Notes: generated from the letters alone by a model not told the origin. A DNA stretch of 64,000 bases from Hippophae tibetana (GCA_037013495.1 CM072803.1:13038001-13102000), one strand, 5' to 3'; positions 37,080-49,210 are shown, counted from the stretch's first letter. Translations and numbers: made by a program.

Positions 37080-38330
37080 AATTTTATTACCAGTTCCTTA
37101 CCAAGAAAGAAAATATGACCCATATAAAGAAGAAATAAATAGGCAAAGGCTAGAAGAACCTTATTTTATTTATAGAAGAAAATAACAATCCAAAATTGAA
37201 GAAGGATTACATTGGGAAACTATAGGTAGCATCTCACAAAAATCCAAACTTCACGAAAATTACAATTATGATATTTTAGATTTAGATGGTATAAGGGATA
37301 TCAAAAGAGCCTTATATGAATGGTATAGTAGTATGAGTTAATTATACAAAATTTTTCAACCACACAATCAAACCCTTCAAAGTGTAGAGTATTAGTAACT
37401 CATAATGTGACAAAAAATATTAAAATTTGGTTTACAAACTTAATGGATCAAAAATATTTATAAATGTAAGGCAATTCTCGTAGGGAATACCTAGAGACCA
37501 TAGTAAATAAAATATACAATAAATTTATTGGAGAAAACAAATGTAGACAAATCACTAAATCTAGTGAAAATGAAATTGAGGAAGCCAAATGACATTTGAA
37601 AAATATGAAAATATGTGACATATGTTATATAAACCCCTTTATTTGTGAATATAAAATGTATTATCACAAGTTATTACATTTCATGCAAGAAACTTATAAG
37701 GAATTTTTTTCAAGAAATTACCTAAAACACTACATAAAATTAAAACATAATTATGGAATAAAAGAAATAGAAAAACTATAACAAACACCTTAGAAGGAAG
37801 AATAATAAGTCTTAAAAATTAGATAATAATTAAATTTCAAAAATGACATGAATATAAATAAATAAGAGAATGATAAAATCTGATATGATACAAAATATTT
37901 TAGAATACCATAAAACTATAGATGTAACATAAAATCTTACAAGTAAAAGTATAAGCAATATAAAAAAATATAAAACATTCAAAAAATATAAATTTAGAAA
38001 ACAAAACTTTTAAAAATATAAGAGAATGTGTAATAAAGAATCTTGTAGAAAAAATATATTTTATAAGAAAAATATATAAGCCACCAAAGAATAAAAATTA
38101 TTGTCAATCAAGAAAAAATAAATGCAAGTATTGGATTTGTAACAAGGAATGACATTATGCTAATGAATATCCAAACATGCTTCAATATAAAAATGATTTT
38201 AAAAAGAATTTTTCACAAAAAACAATAATCTTAAAAGAAGCTTTTATGATGTAATTAGAATCAATTGAGGAATTAGATATAGATAATATTTGTAGTATTT
38301 ACCTATTGGAAGAAATTGGATGAAATAACT
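37080..38330 (+). pseudogene. Pararetrovirus capsid/zinc-finger region, decayed
   Basis: Plus strand, badly broken. Near 37270-37340 a stretch reads DLDGI then a Trp-Tyr motif, as in caulimovirid coat proteins. Near 38110-38175 the Cys-rich RNA-binding knuckle is recognisable (two Cys, His and an ANE run), but its last Cys reads Tyr. Numerous stops and frameshifts throughout. It precedes the protease and RT in the order expected for Caulimoviridae. Confidence 0.55.
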
Positions 38331-38389
38331 AACTTAGAATATAAATGTTTAAAATACTCTTCATGAGAAGATGAATGATTTGTATAGTA

Positions 38390-38830
38390 TTATAAATCCA
38401 AATAATGCTTATATTAAGATAAAATTAAAATTTAAAGGTTACATAAGTTACCATTTACATGTAAATATGTAGATAAATAAGCTAATGTGTGTGTAGTTAG
38501 TAAATATGTATTCCCAAATGAACTCTAAAAACAAACATCAAAAGATTTAATTGTAAAAATTGCTAACAAACTACAAAAAATCTTAATAAATTCTTAAAGG
38601 ATATAAATATAATGATAAAAGGAGAGAAATTTCATATTCTTACACTATCTCAACAAAAAACATGAGTTGATTTATTAATAGGAAATAATTTCCTAAACTT
38701 ATATTAACCCTTTAAACAATATTTAGACAAAATATGTCTCAGAACACTAGATGGTGAAACTATTTATGTGTCAAAAATAAGAAAATCTTTGACTGTATCA
38801 AACCAAACTTTTATGCAATAACATAAGAAA
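38390..38830 (+). pseudogene. Pararetrovirus aspartic protease region, decayed
   Basis: Follows the knuckle and precedes RT. The active-site position reads Asp, Lys, stop, Ala where retropepsins have Asp-Thr-Gly-Ala, and a downstream LLIGNNFLNLY block matches the flap-to-C-terminal part of caulimovirid proteases. Catalytically dead. Confidence 0.5.
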
Positions 38831-39055
38831 CAAAAATATTGTGAGATAGACACAAAGCAACTATAAAAACCTTATTTATAAAATATTTCATTAGATATGG
38901 AAGACAAACAAAACTCTTTTCTTAATAAAATATAGGAAGATAGAGTCTTAACATGTATTAGAAAATTATTTTAAAAAGTAGGCTAAAACAATTTTTTGGA
39001 TTCAAAGGTAAACAAATCTAAAATGATTGTTAACATATATAAAACTAAGAGACTC

Positions 39056-40494
39056 TGATAAAAGTCAAATTATTGCATTTTTGTTATGATTTAAATGTTG
39101 ATATTTATGTGAAAATTGCGTTTAATTGATTATTTAATCCACAAATGTCATTTCACGGGTATTTCGTGTTTAAAGTGCAATTTCAGGTAAAATCATGATT
39201 TTGGAGAAGTTTGGGACAAAGTTCAATGATCGTGATTGAGTGAAAATAAAAAGAAAACAAATTTTCAAAATTTAGAACTCCCGCCGCCGGCTAGATTAAT
39301 CTCGCTGCCGGCAAAAATCCTACAAAAAGTTGGGCAAAAATCTTCCCGAGAGCACAAATTTTGGTAAATTCATCTCGCCGCCGGCCAAATGCATCTAGCC
39401 ACCTGCCACATTAATTTGGCCGCCGGCCAAAATCGGAAAACCAAAAAAAATTATTTTCCAGAAATCTCGTCGCGGCTAGAATAATGTCGCCGCCGGCGAG
39501 TTTCGTCCGAAAACACATTTTTGTGTTGTTGTGTTCCAAAATTGCCCCCCCAAACCCTAGATCTATATATACAATATGATGGAGAAAGAGGGAGAGGGCA
39601 GAAAGAGCAGATCTAAGTTATTTTTGGAGGAGAAAAGGAAATTTTGGAGAGAAAGGTTGGAGAAGCTTGAAGGATCATCACCATTGTTGCTACCAAGTCT
39701 TCATCTTCAAGAGTTTTTCATCTCTTCTCCTTAGCTTTTATTTTCTTCATTTTATTCAGATTGTTTGTTCATGGATTCAATTGAGAATATGTTTGTTCTT
39801 ATTTTCATTATGAACTAATTCGTTTTTGCTAAGGCTATGATGTAGTTGAATCAAGAAAATCTGATTTCTTGTGTTATCGTTATATGAATTCATTGTTTTC
39901 AAGTTGAGTATTTATTTCCATGCTTAATGCTTTTAAATTTCTGATCAAGATTTAAATGATTTGTTGCATTATATTGAGACCGAGAGGAGATGTGTAATGA
40001 ACGCTTCTTGTGATAAATACCGTATGTTGAATGCGAGTGTGAGAACTAATGCATGATGTATGTGGTTATTCTAGAAATTCCATAAATCGTAATGTGCTTG
40101 TTTGTGATTAAATCTTCATAGAAATATAGTCAGTTTTCATAGATAAGTAATTCTAATATAACTTGAGATAGAGTATTAGATAAGTTTGGGTTTTTCAACC
40201 ATCACTTTTAGCTTTGATTCTCATATAACATGACTTGAAATCGGATTGAATTGATTTAGCGAAATCAAATGCCTTAGCGTTTTTAATCATTTGTGAACAA
40301 CATTAAATTTTGTTATTTGCGTTTAGTTTTATGTTAATTTGCTTTTAAAACAATTTCAACAATTCGGTTTTCAAATAAAATTAAGGTTAGTCAATTTCGG
40401 TACTTAGTAACGTCATTCCTTGTGGATTCGATATCCGTACTTTTTGTACACTTTATTACTTGAACGATTCGTACACTTGTGAAAATAAGCATCA
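39056..40494 (+). mobile_element. Gypsy-type solo LTR with target duplication
   Basis: 1439 bp, TGATAAAAGTC...AAATAAGCATCA (ending GAAAATAAGCATCA), flanked on both sides by GACTC (39051-39055 and 40495-40499). No primer site, polypurine tract or coding sequence is present, so it is a solo LTR left by recombination. A promoter-like CTATATATAC lies near 39562. The 3' end carries GATTCGTACACTTGTGA, similar to GATTCGTGTACTTGCGAGAG in the other gypsy LTR (7679-7698). It splits the viral copy between protease and RT. Confidence 0.92.
39280..39500. repeat. CCGCCGGC-rich motif array in the solo LTR
   Basis: At least five copies of (T)CGCCGCCGGC or close variants (about 39282, 39306, 39375, 39421, 39488) are separated by 25-70 AT-rich bases, several followed by TAGA/CAAA and ATTAAT-type text. 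A GC-rich island in AT-rich DNA, comparable in position to the minisatellite of the LTR at 5004-7013. Confidence 0.7.
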
Positions 40495-40499
40495 GACTC

Positions 40500-41780
40500 T
40501 AACAAAATAATTAGAGTAAAACCTATAATTTATACTATAGAAGACACGATTGAATTTGAAAAAAAAATTCAAAAACTTTTGAAATTAAAATTCATATTAC
40601 TAAGCCATTCACCTCACTATAGCCTATTAGTTGGAAAATAAACTGAAAAAGAAGAGAGAAAAGGGAGAATGCTAATAAGCTTCAAAGCTTATTGAATAAA
40701 GAAATCATTGATAATGAATACTTTATTTCAAATAAAGAATAATTATTATCATTAATAAAAGAGAAGAAATATTTCTTAAGTTTTGATTGAAAAAGTGGAT
40801 TTTGAAAAATAAGATTAGATAGAGAATCTCAAAAACTAAGAGCATTTAGTTACTTCAAAAGACAATTCCAATGTACTGTTGTACCAGCCTCATTAAAACA
40901 AGCTCCAAGTATTTTTCAAAGGTATATGAATAACATATTTAAGAAATTACAAAATATTGGTTGTGTTACATAGATGATATTTTGGTTTTCAATAATGAAT
41001 TAAACAAAATATTATTTAGATATTATTAATATTCTATAATAATGCACGAAATAATGGATGATACTTTCTGAGTAGAAAGTAGTGATTTCTCAACAAGAAA
41101 TTAAGTATTTATGGTTATAAATTGAAGATGGAAAACATAATCTACAACCTTATATACTAAATAATATTCAAGGATTTTATAGTAAATTAAAAGCAAAAAT
41201 AAATTACAAAGATTCTTAAAATGTTTAACGTACATTGAAACATACATAAAGAAACTTACAAAAATGAGAAAACATGTACAAACAAAATTGAAAAAAAGAT
41301 CATGTTTGAAAATGAAAGAACAACATATTTTGTACATGGATAAGGTAAAAGTACAAGTTATTTTTTTTTATCAATTTTATACCATCAAGATCCAGATGAT
41401 GAGATGATAAGATGATAATTGAAATAGATGCTTCATATGAATATTAGTGAGCAGTTTTAAAAACAAAAGTAGATGATAAAGATGAATATCTTTATATATA
41501 TACATCAAGATCTTTTCATGATCTAGAATTAAATTATCATAGTAATGAAAATATACTTAGAATTGTCAAAAACATTATTAAGAAATTTACTATATATGTA
41601 ATAAATTCTAGATTCATTGTTAGAACTGATAATAAGAATTTTGGTTATTTTTAAGAACTAATATTACATGTGATTATAAATAAGGAAAATTAGTCAGATG
41701 GTAGCAATGGTTTAACCAGTACAATTTTGATGTCAAACATATTTCAAAAAATAAGAATAGTTTAATAGATGTCCTTATAA
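40500..41780 (+). pseudogene. Pararetrovirus reverse transcriptase and RNase H, decayed
   Basis: RT motifs are spread over several frames. A region near 40780-40930 has QAPSIFQ-type sequence, and the catalytic box YIDDILVF is intact at 40967-40990. RNase H follows at about 41405-41650, with an EIDASYEY start (first catalytic Asp in place), YTSRSFHDLELNYHSNE and RTDNKNF. Stops and small indels break every frame. Similarity is to Caulimoviridae RT (single-Tyr YIDD type, no integrase) and not to Ty3 or Ty1 elements. Confidence 0.8.
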
Positions 41781-42069
41781 TATAATTAACACATTTAACT
41801 ATTTTTGATCTTACAGAAGTGGAATATCTTGATACCAAGATCAATATAGAGGAAAAAGGGATAAAAATCCTTCAAGAAAAAGCTTGAGGTTTTATACCTT
41901 AAAAAGTCTCTTTTAGAGACAAGAATTAAACAGGAAGAACTTAACAGTTCAAAATGACCATTAGAGTTCAAAAACTCTAAAGAGAAATCCCCATCAAATA
42001 TTCATTTTAAAGAAGGTAAAATTTATGAAGAAGAAATTCAAAATTAGTTGGGATAAATAAATTGAAAAA

Positions 42070-43270
42070 GAAAACTAGAAAAAGACTTATATGGTCTATA
42101 ATGGTCCAAAACCAAGAATTTATAACAATTGGTCTGAAGCAAGCAAAGCTATTATTGGATTTAGTGGAAAAAATCATAGAGCTTTCACTAATAAAATAAA
42201 AGCAGAAGGTAGTTACGCCAACTATCGAGTTACAAAACTAATAACTCAAGAAGATAAAATTAAAAATTACTCTATAACATTATAATAACAACCATCGCCA
42301 CCAAGCAGGTTGTAGATCGTATGACCAGTACTATTTAGAGAAACACCTCTCATAGAAACAACAAACATAGTACGATTACCAATACTATACATGGGAACAT
42401 CCCCTAGGAATACATTGATCATTGAAGGCAAAAAATACAACATGAATTTAAGTAAATTACAATGGTTGAGTCTCTATAACTTACCTAGAAAATATACTTA
42501 GGAACATATCGAAGATATGAAATTTTTCACTATAGAAAAAGAATTCCTTACTAGCAGTAAATTTAATATTTTTGAATGAGCTGATCTAATTTTTGTTTAT
42601 AAATATTTCCATATAGGTTTAACCGAGAACTTTTATCCATGAATTAATTTAAGTAAAATAAATTATTTTTCTAAAAATTTCAAGAAGACTATCAAGAACT
42701 TAAGAACTTAGCTTGAAAATTTCAAGAAGACTATTAGATAATTATTAGATTAAGTGACAAGCCTATCTATCTCAGATTTTCCAGTTCACTTATGAACTAG
42801 AATGAAGAAGGTTATGTTAGTCCATATCATTTTATCAAATTAGGGATTTCTAACACTAATAGAGAAGTTCTAAAATCAAAGGGCACTTTTAGAAAAGAAA
42901 TTCAATATAGATGAACTCTATATATTCATTTGACAGATGTTAGGTCAAATTTATCATGAACTCAAGAAAATTAATAATTTTCTGAAATCAAAATCAAAGT
43001 AAATTATCCGTTCAATAAAATTATAATCACTTCCTATAACAATATAGTCCTAACTGAAGAAGATGGTGATAAAATCAATAAGTTTAAGGGAAATTTTAAC
43101 AGTAATAACCTAAAAATTTGTCAACAAACAAGAAAGGTATTTTGTTTTTATGCAAAGAAAACCGTTAAGGATTATAAATGTATTTACTGTATTAGGGATG
43201 GAAAAGATGAAGATACATCATCTTCTACATCATCAAAAGGACTGTTAGCAGAAAATAATGAATAGGAATA
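42070..43270 (+). pseudogene. Viroplasmin/TAV-like pararetrovirus region, decayed
   Basis: An open stretch (42091-42285) begins MVYNGPKPRIYNNWSEA and continues IGFSGKNHRAF, the Cauli_VI/viroplasmin-type fold also found fused to RNases H. Broken sequence then follows, with a WLSLYNLP-like block near 42465 and a Cys-rich end with CIYCIRDGKDEDTSS near 43180-43230. In the virus family the product organises inclusion bodies and reinitiation. Here it is a fossil. Confidence 0.65.
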
Positions 43271-43396
43271 AAGATGTAGAACCCACTTCTTCAGTGGGCA
43301 GGTAATGTTAAGGAAATGAAAGGCTTAAATTCAAAAGCCTATTAAAATAGGGATAAACAATGGTTTTTTACTATTACAAACATGGATTCCTTATCC

Positions 43397-43405
43397 TATA
43401 AAAGG
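43397..43405 (+). promoter_or_regulatory. TATA box of the pararetrovirus transcript promoter
   Basis: TATAAAAGG about 130 bases past the viroplasmin region and about 540 bases before the primer binding site, the position of the 35S-type promoter in caulimovirids. Identified by match and position. Confidence 0.5.
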
Positions 43406-43942
43406 AACCTTTATTTTCATTAGTTGGGCATAGTTTTAGAAAAAAGAAATCTCTCTACTTTAAAAGATAATTCACCTAATTGTTATATATCTAGAAACTA
43501 TGAACAACTAAAAATATCTTCAAGATTCTTAGCTGGCTTTTAGAATTGTAATAGTTATTAATATTATAAATAAAATAGAACGCAAAGGCATCATCATTAC
43601 TAGAAGGGAATTAAGGTTTGAGAAAACTAAGGCATATCAAGTATAACAAAATAAGAATAACAATAGAAGGGAGGATTGTGGTAGACATATTAAATTCATG
43701 TATGATGGTTATAATTTTAAGTTAATTAAGGTTCTTTAGTGATTAAATATTTGTTTATAACATTTATAAAATTAATAAATAAGAAAATATAAATAAATAA
43801 AGTAGCCACAAGTCTATATGAGAATAAGCATAAGAAAAATACAAAGCTAAACCAATGTTTTAATAAAAACTTTAAAGGATTTTTTTAAAATAATAATATG
43901 CAAGAAACAAAAACTATTGTTGTAGAACAACTGGTTACAATT
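43406..43942 (+). other. Pararetrovirus intergenic leader
   Basis: Non-coding, AT-rich sequence between the TATA box and the primer binding site, the expected place of the long leader. Confidence 0.45.
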
Positions 43943-43957
43943 TGGTATCAGAGTCAT
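43943..43957 (+). other. Pararetrovirus tRNA-Met primer binding site
   Basis: TGGTATCAGAGTCAT, the initiator tRNA-Met complement used by caulimovirids and many retroelements. It lies downstream of the TATA box and just before a new coding start. Confidence 0.7.
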
Positions 43958-43977
43958 AGAAAATAATAATACATTAT

Positions 43978-44161
43978 TAGATGGAGAGTTAGCATCTTTA
44001 ACTAGTCAAAGACATAATGAAGATATGTTAAATGTTAGGAACATTAGTGATATTTCTATTTTTAAAAATAATAATTTTGAACTAAAGTGTACCATTTTTC
44101 AAAAGAAATGTACTTTTGGTATACTCACTAATAAATACTGTACTTTTGTGTACATTTTCTA
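43978..44161 (+). pseudogene. Start of the next pararetrovirus reading frame, cut by CACTA
   Basis: About 60 codons are open immediately after the primer binding site (GELASLTSQRHNEDML start) and end at a stop eight bases before the CACTA element. This is where the first viral gene begins in the circular map. The rest is not recognised on the far side of the CACTA. Confidence 0.4.
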
Positions 44162-44169
44162 AAGGTAAG

Positions 44170-44185
44170 CACTACTAGAAAACAT
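44170..44185 (+). repeat. CACTA left terminal inverted repeat
   Basis: CACTACTAGAAAACAT. Weaker similarity continues inward (AAAGTTGATT...ACCGACTTTAAA versus AAAATCAACTT...AAAGTCCG at the other end). Confidence 0.8.
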
Positions 44186-44509
44186 ACTATTAAAGTTGAT
44201 TAAAAACCGACTTTAAAATATTGATTTTTTTATTTTTGTTCTAATTTTTCACTCTACTAAACTGTATTCAATATAACATGAAAAAACCAAAATCTATTTG
44301 ACAAAGTATAAATAATAATACAAATAATTAAAATTTTAAATATAATTAATTACTTTATAATTAAATTTATTACAAAAAATAATGTATATACAATACACGC
44401 ATATATATATTTATATATATATATATAGTTAACTTAAATTACAAATAAAATGATGTCGTTAAAGTGTAATGAATTATGCGAGCAAGCTTGGTTGGCTTAG
44501 AAGCACCAG

Positions 44510-44905
44510 TATAGTGACAAGGAAACTGGGAAAAAACAGCTGGTCCATATAACAATTTATTCCCCTACATACATGAGCACGTAAACATCCATCAAACAAG
44601 CAGTGTAAACTTCAGAGACATATTTATGGAGAAATTAAATCATTATAAATATTACCATGGTGTTGTCCTATGTTATTCAAGATTATATTCTTCTCCTAAT
44701 GTTATAATTTGAACAAAGTGTTTTGTCCATTCTTCTTGTAAATCATCAAAAATATGCATATCATAGCCCCACTTGTTCCAACCAAAGAAATATACGTAAT
44801 TAATTAAATTCAAAATAAGAATGTAATATCATGAATTCAAAAAAATAACAACTTATATATGCTAACAGATTAGTAAAAGAGATTACCACATTGACATCTG
44901 AGTGA
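44510..44905 (-). repeat. Duplicate of the CACTA second gene's 3' exon
   Basis: Aligns in the same orientation with about 49590-49980, including the shared GAGCAC(G/A)TAAACATCCATC, CTTGTTCCAACCAAAGAA and AAAATAAGAATGTAAT. It encodes the degraded C-terminal end of the Ulp1-bearing gene. The copia inserted just beyond it, so the two copies now bracket the copia plus a hairpin. Confidence 0.75.
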
Positions 44906-44913
44906 TATAATAA

Positions 44914-45139
44914 TGTAGATTTTCTGAGGATATTAGGCTATAATAGTGTTGTACAGACTGTGAATTAGTATAGAACAAGTTGGAATTTAGTTGTTGATAC
45001 CAGCTATATTATTCCTAAATTAGTGGGAATTTGTCTACCTTTTAGTCCTATTTATAGTGATGTATATATATTTGAATTAATCAGAGAAAATAAAAACAAG
45101 AATTCAGTTTCTCTTCACCATCTCTCAATATATTCTTTA
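44914..45139 (+). mobile_element. Copia element 5' LTR (226 bp)
   Basis: TGTAGATTTTCTGAGG...ATATTCTTTA, preceded by target site AATAA (44909-44913). It differs from the 3' LTR at about 13 of 226 positions by my count. The terminal CA has become TA. Confidence 0.93.
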
Positions 45140-45151
45140 TGGTATCAGAGC
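45140..45151 (+). other. Copia primer binding site
   Basis: TGGTATCAGAGC, complementary to the initiator tRNA-Met 3' end, directly abutting the 5' LTR. Confidence 0.9.
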
Positions 45152-45364
45152 ATTTCTGAAATCCAATTTTTTCTCTCACCTATTCTGTCCAAGGAAGATT
45201 TTTTGAAATCCAATTGCTCAGTCGGTGTTCTCTGGCTTCAATCCTGGTGGTTCTCTGTTTTAGTTATGCATCATCATTCATCTCTATTCATCATCATTGC
45301 CATCTAGTTCATCTCTACATTCTGTTTCAGCATCGAGACTTTGTAACCAAATCAGCCCAATCTG

Positions 45365-45451
45365 CCCAATTTCAGCCCAATAGACCCAATCTGCCAAGTT
45401 TTGACCCAATAGACCCAATCTACCCAGTTTTAGCCCAATAGACCCAATCTG
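45365..45451. repeat. 29-bp tandem repeat in the copia leader
   Basis: Three units of CCCAATTTCAGCCCAATAGA plus CCCAATCTG (45365, 45394, 45423), with partial units either side (about 45350-45480). The 29-bp period is not a multiple of three, so it is not selected as coding. Confidence 0.85.
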
Positions 45452-45518
45452 CTAAGAAAATAATTGGCCCAATCTACCCAGATTGAAATAACATCAGTTT
45501 TATGAAAATCCGAGCATC

Positions 45519-48500
45519 AATGGCCATAGGAAAACCTATCATGACCGATTACAATGGAGGTTCCACCGAAAATAATATTTTTCCCATCACCAGTCACAAA
45601 TTAAATAGGCATAATTAGCTTCAATGGTCCCAATCTACCACTATCGCTTAATCAGGTAACACCACCAATGCTTTTAGTGTGAAACAGGTTAAGAGACAAT
45701 GGATTATAGATTCAGGTGCTTCAGATCACATGATGGGTGATGCGTCTCTTCTTCTAAATTTTAAAACTTCCCAAGAAGGACACACTGTTAGAATTGCCGA
45801 TGGATCAATATCCAAAGTAACAGGGATGGGTTCGGCATAAATTTCAAATTCTTTTATTCTTGATTCTGTCTTTCTTGTTCCAACCCTTGATTGTAATCTC
45901 TTATCAATTACTAAACTCACACGTGATAAAAATTATGTGGCAAAATTTGTTAATAATTTATGTGAATTTCAGGAATTGGATTCAGGGAAAACGATTGGCT
46001 GTGCTAAAGAGTGCTTGAGACTCTATCTTCTCAACAGTGAAGACCTTCCAGAAAGACAAGTCCTCCAAGCTGTGTCCGAGGTTCTGTATCAAAATAAAGC
46101 TTTATTAAATTTTAATTCCAATAACAATGGTGAAATCATGTTGAAACACTATCGTCTCGGTCATCCTAATTTCCTATATTTGGAAAAACGTTTCCCTTCA
46201 TTATTCACAAATAAAAGTTCAAAGGATCTTAAATGTGAAATATGTGAATTCTTAAAACATGTTAGAAATTCATATCCTACTCTTCCACATAAAAAATCAC
46301 ATCCTTTCTCTCTAATTCATTTTGATATTTGAGGACCTTTTCAAATCAAAAACATAACAGGGACACGATGGTTCATTTCATCTGTAGATGATCATACTCG
46401 AACCACTTGGTTATTTCTTATGAAAGAAAAAATTGAATCATATCAGATACTTCAAAATTTTAATACCATGATTCAAACTCAATTTCAAACAAAGATCCAA
46501 GTATTGAAAACTGACAATACTAGGGAATACTTTGCATCAATTCTCAGTGATTATCTGTCAAGTCACGGGATTGTCCATCTAAGCTCCTGTGTTGACACAC
46601 CTCAACAAAATGGGGTGGCTGAAAAGAAAAATAGGCATCTTCTTGAGGTAGCTAGATCTCTCATGTTCACAACTCATGTCCCTAAAAATTTTTGGGGGGA
46701 AGATGTCCTTACGGCTACCTATCTTATCAATAGGATGCCCTCTCGTGTCCTAACTTTCAAAACACCCATCAATACTCTTCTTGAATCATACCCACACACG
46801 AGAATCGTGTCCAACATTCCTTTTAAAATATTTGGATGTTATGCTTATGTCCATGTACATCATAGAGATAAACATGATCCCAGAGCTATCAAATGCATAT
46901 TCCTAGGGTATTCATCAAACCAAAAAAGTTACAAATTCTTCTCTCCCATCACAAGGCGATTTTACAATACAATGGATGTCACATTCTTTGAACAAAATTC
47001 ATTCTATTCCAAACCTGTTATTCAGGGGGAGAACATAGGCAATGAATACCAGCTTTGGAATAGCATTACCACTCAACCTTCTATAAATTTTGTCTCAAAT
47101 CATATCCCGCAAATTCTAGAAAGTGAATCAATATCTCAAACAAATTCTCCTAATAATCCCAATGAACCCTCAACTCCTCTACCAATATATCCAAATTTCC
47201 ATGTCCCAAACAATGATATTTTGTCTACTCTAGGAGGAGAATAACTCAAGAGGGAACGGAGAACCAAGCATATCTTGAGCCAATCCAAGAGTCCAACCTG
47301 AGTATAGGTCACTTCGACAATTCATAAGGTAACATCACTGAATCTCCTATTATTGAGTTACCTCCTAATGATTTGAATTTTCCAATTTCTATAAGGACAG
47401 GTGTAAGATCTTGCAAAAACCACCCCATCTATAACTTTGTTTCCTATAAAAATCTCTCACCAGGTTATAAAGCATTTATCAACAACCTTGATCAGATACA
47501 TGTTCCAAATTCCATTCATGAAGCCTTTTCGGTACCTAAATAGAATACAACTATTCTTGAAGAACTCAATGCCTTAGAGAAAAACAAGACTTGGGAGATC
47601 ATAGAACTACCATCGGGAAAATAAGTTGTTGGGTGTAAATGGATCTTTACAATCAAACATAAAGTAGACGACAATGTAGAAAGATTCAAAGCTCGCCTTG
47701 TGGCTAGGTGATTCACTCAGACATATGGGATTGACTATCAGGAGATTTTTGCACCTGTAGCAAAGCTCAATACTATTCGTGTTCTTTTCTCCCTAGAATA
47801 TAACTTGGATTGGCCTCTCTACCAATTAGATGTCAAGAATGCATTCCTCAATGGTGATCTCAAAGAAGAAGCCTACATGGACATTCCTACTAGTTTTGAA
47901 TCTCCTGTTCCAACCAATAGAGTTTGCATACTTAAAAAATCCTTATATGGATTGAAATAGTCTCCACGTGCTTGTTTTGATAGGTTCTCTAAAGTTTTGA
48001 AGAGATATGGGTACAATCAATGCCAATCAGATCATACACTATTCGTCAAACATTTCTCCAATGACAAAATAGTTATCCTAATTGTGTACGTAGATGATAT
48101 TGTTCTAATAGTTAATTGTATAATTGAGATGAATAAACTCAAGGAATTCCTTGCCAAGGAATTTGAGATCAAAGATCCGAGAAATCTCAAATATTTCCTA
48201 GGAATGGAAGTAGCACGAACAAATATGGGCATATCTATATCTCAAAGGAAATATGTACTTGATCTTTTCAAGGAAACTGGAATAATCGGGTGTAAACCGG
48301 CAGAAACTCCGATGGACTCTACAGTAAAACTCGGAATCAAAGAAAATAGTACACCTGTGGACAAAGGCCGTTACCAAAGATTAGTGGGAAAACTTATTTA
48401 CCTATCCCACACTAGACCAAATATTGGTTTTTCAACAAGTGTTATAAGTCAATTTATGAACAATCCTACTGAAAAACACATGGAGGCAGTCTATCGTATA

Positions 48501-48977
48501 CTCAGGTATCTCAAGATGACACCAGGAAAAGGATTATACTTCAGTAAGAATCCCATCAGAAAAATTGAAGTCTTTATAGATGTTGACTGGAAAGGCTCTA
48601 TAATGGATCGTAGATCTACCACTAGGTATTGTACCTTCGTATGGGGAAATCTTGTAACTTGGCAAAGTAAGAAACAATCAGTAGTCACTCGAAGTAGTGC
48701 AGAAGTTGAATTTAGAGCTATGACCCAAGGGGTTTGTGAAGGAATATGGTTAAGAAGACTACTCAATGAACTAGACTTCACAACTCTTGATCGAACGAAA
48801 CATGTAGAAATTGATCATCATTTCATTAAAGAGAAGTTAGATGGAAAAATCATGGACCTACTATATACATCTACTCATCATCAAATTGCAGATATCCTTA
48901 CCAAAGCATTACCTCGAACAAATTTCGAAGAACTGAGTTGCAAGTTGGGAATGATTAATATCTATTACCCAACTTGA
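45519..48977 (+). pseudogene. Ty1/copia polyprotein with gag mostly deleted
   Basis: Interior of the nested copia. About 45 codons of gag N-terminus (45519-45655) run almost directly into the protease (WIIDSGASDHM near 45702), so most of gag including its zinc knuckle is missing. Pre-integrase zinc finger (about 46140-46270, HYRLGHPN and CEICEF) and integrase core (46420-46900, TPQQNGVAEKKNRHLLE) follow. RT runs 47600-48400, with YVDDIVLI near 48090. RNase H lies at 48580-48960, ending QIADILTKALP. Stops break RT (for example at 47542, 47623, 47707 and 47958) and the frame shifts between 47244 and about 47330. It cannot make particles itself but keeps both LTRs, primer site and polypurine tract. 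Confidence 0.92.
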
Positions 48978-48984
48978 ATGGGAG

Positions 48985-49210
48985 TGTAGATTTCCTGAGA
49001 ATATTAGGCTGTAATAGTGTTGTACAGTCTATGAATTAGTGTAGAACAAGCTGGAATTTAGTTGTTGATACCAGTTGTATTATTCCTAAATTAGTGGGAA
49101 TTTGTCTACCTTTTAGTCCTATTTATAGTGCTGTATATACATTTGAATTAATCAGAGAAAATAAAAACAAGAATTCAGTTTCTCTTCACCATCTCTCAAT
49201 ATTTTCTTCA
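48985..49210 (+). mobile_element. Copia element 3' LTR (226 bp)
   Basis: TGTAGATTTCCTGAG...ATTTTCTTCA after the purine tract TGAATGGGAG (48975-48984). Followed by AATAA (49211-49215), the exact repeat of the target site on the left. Confidence 0.93.

Noticed and set aside
41101..41337. 78-codon minus-strand hydrophobic open frame
   Set aside because: Shadow of the decayed plus-strand viral RT/RNase H region.
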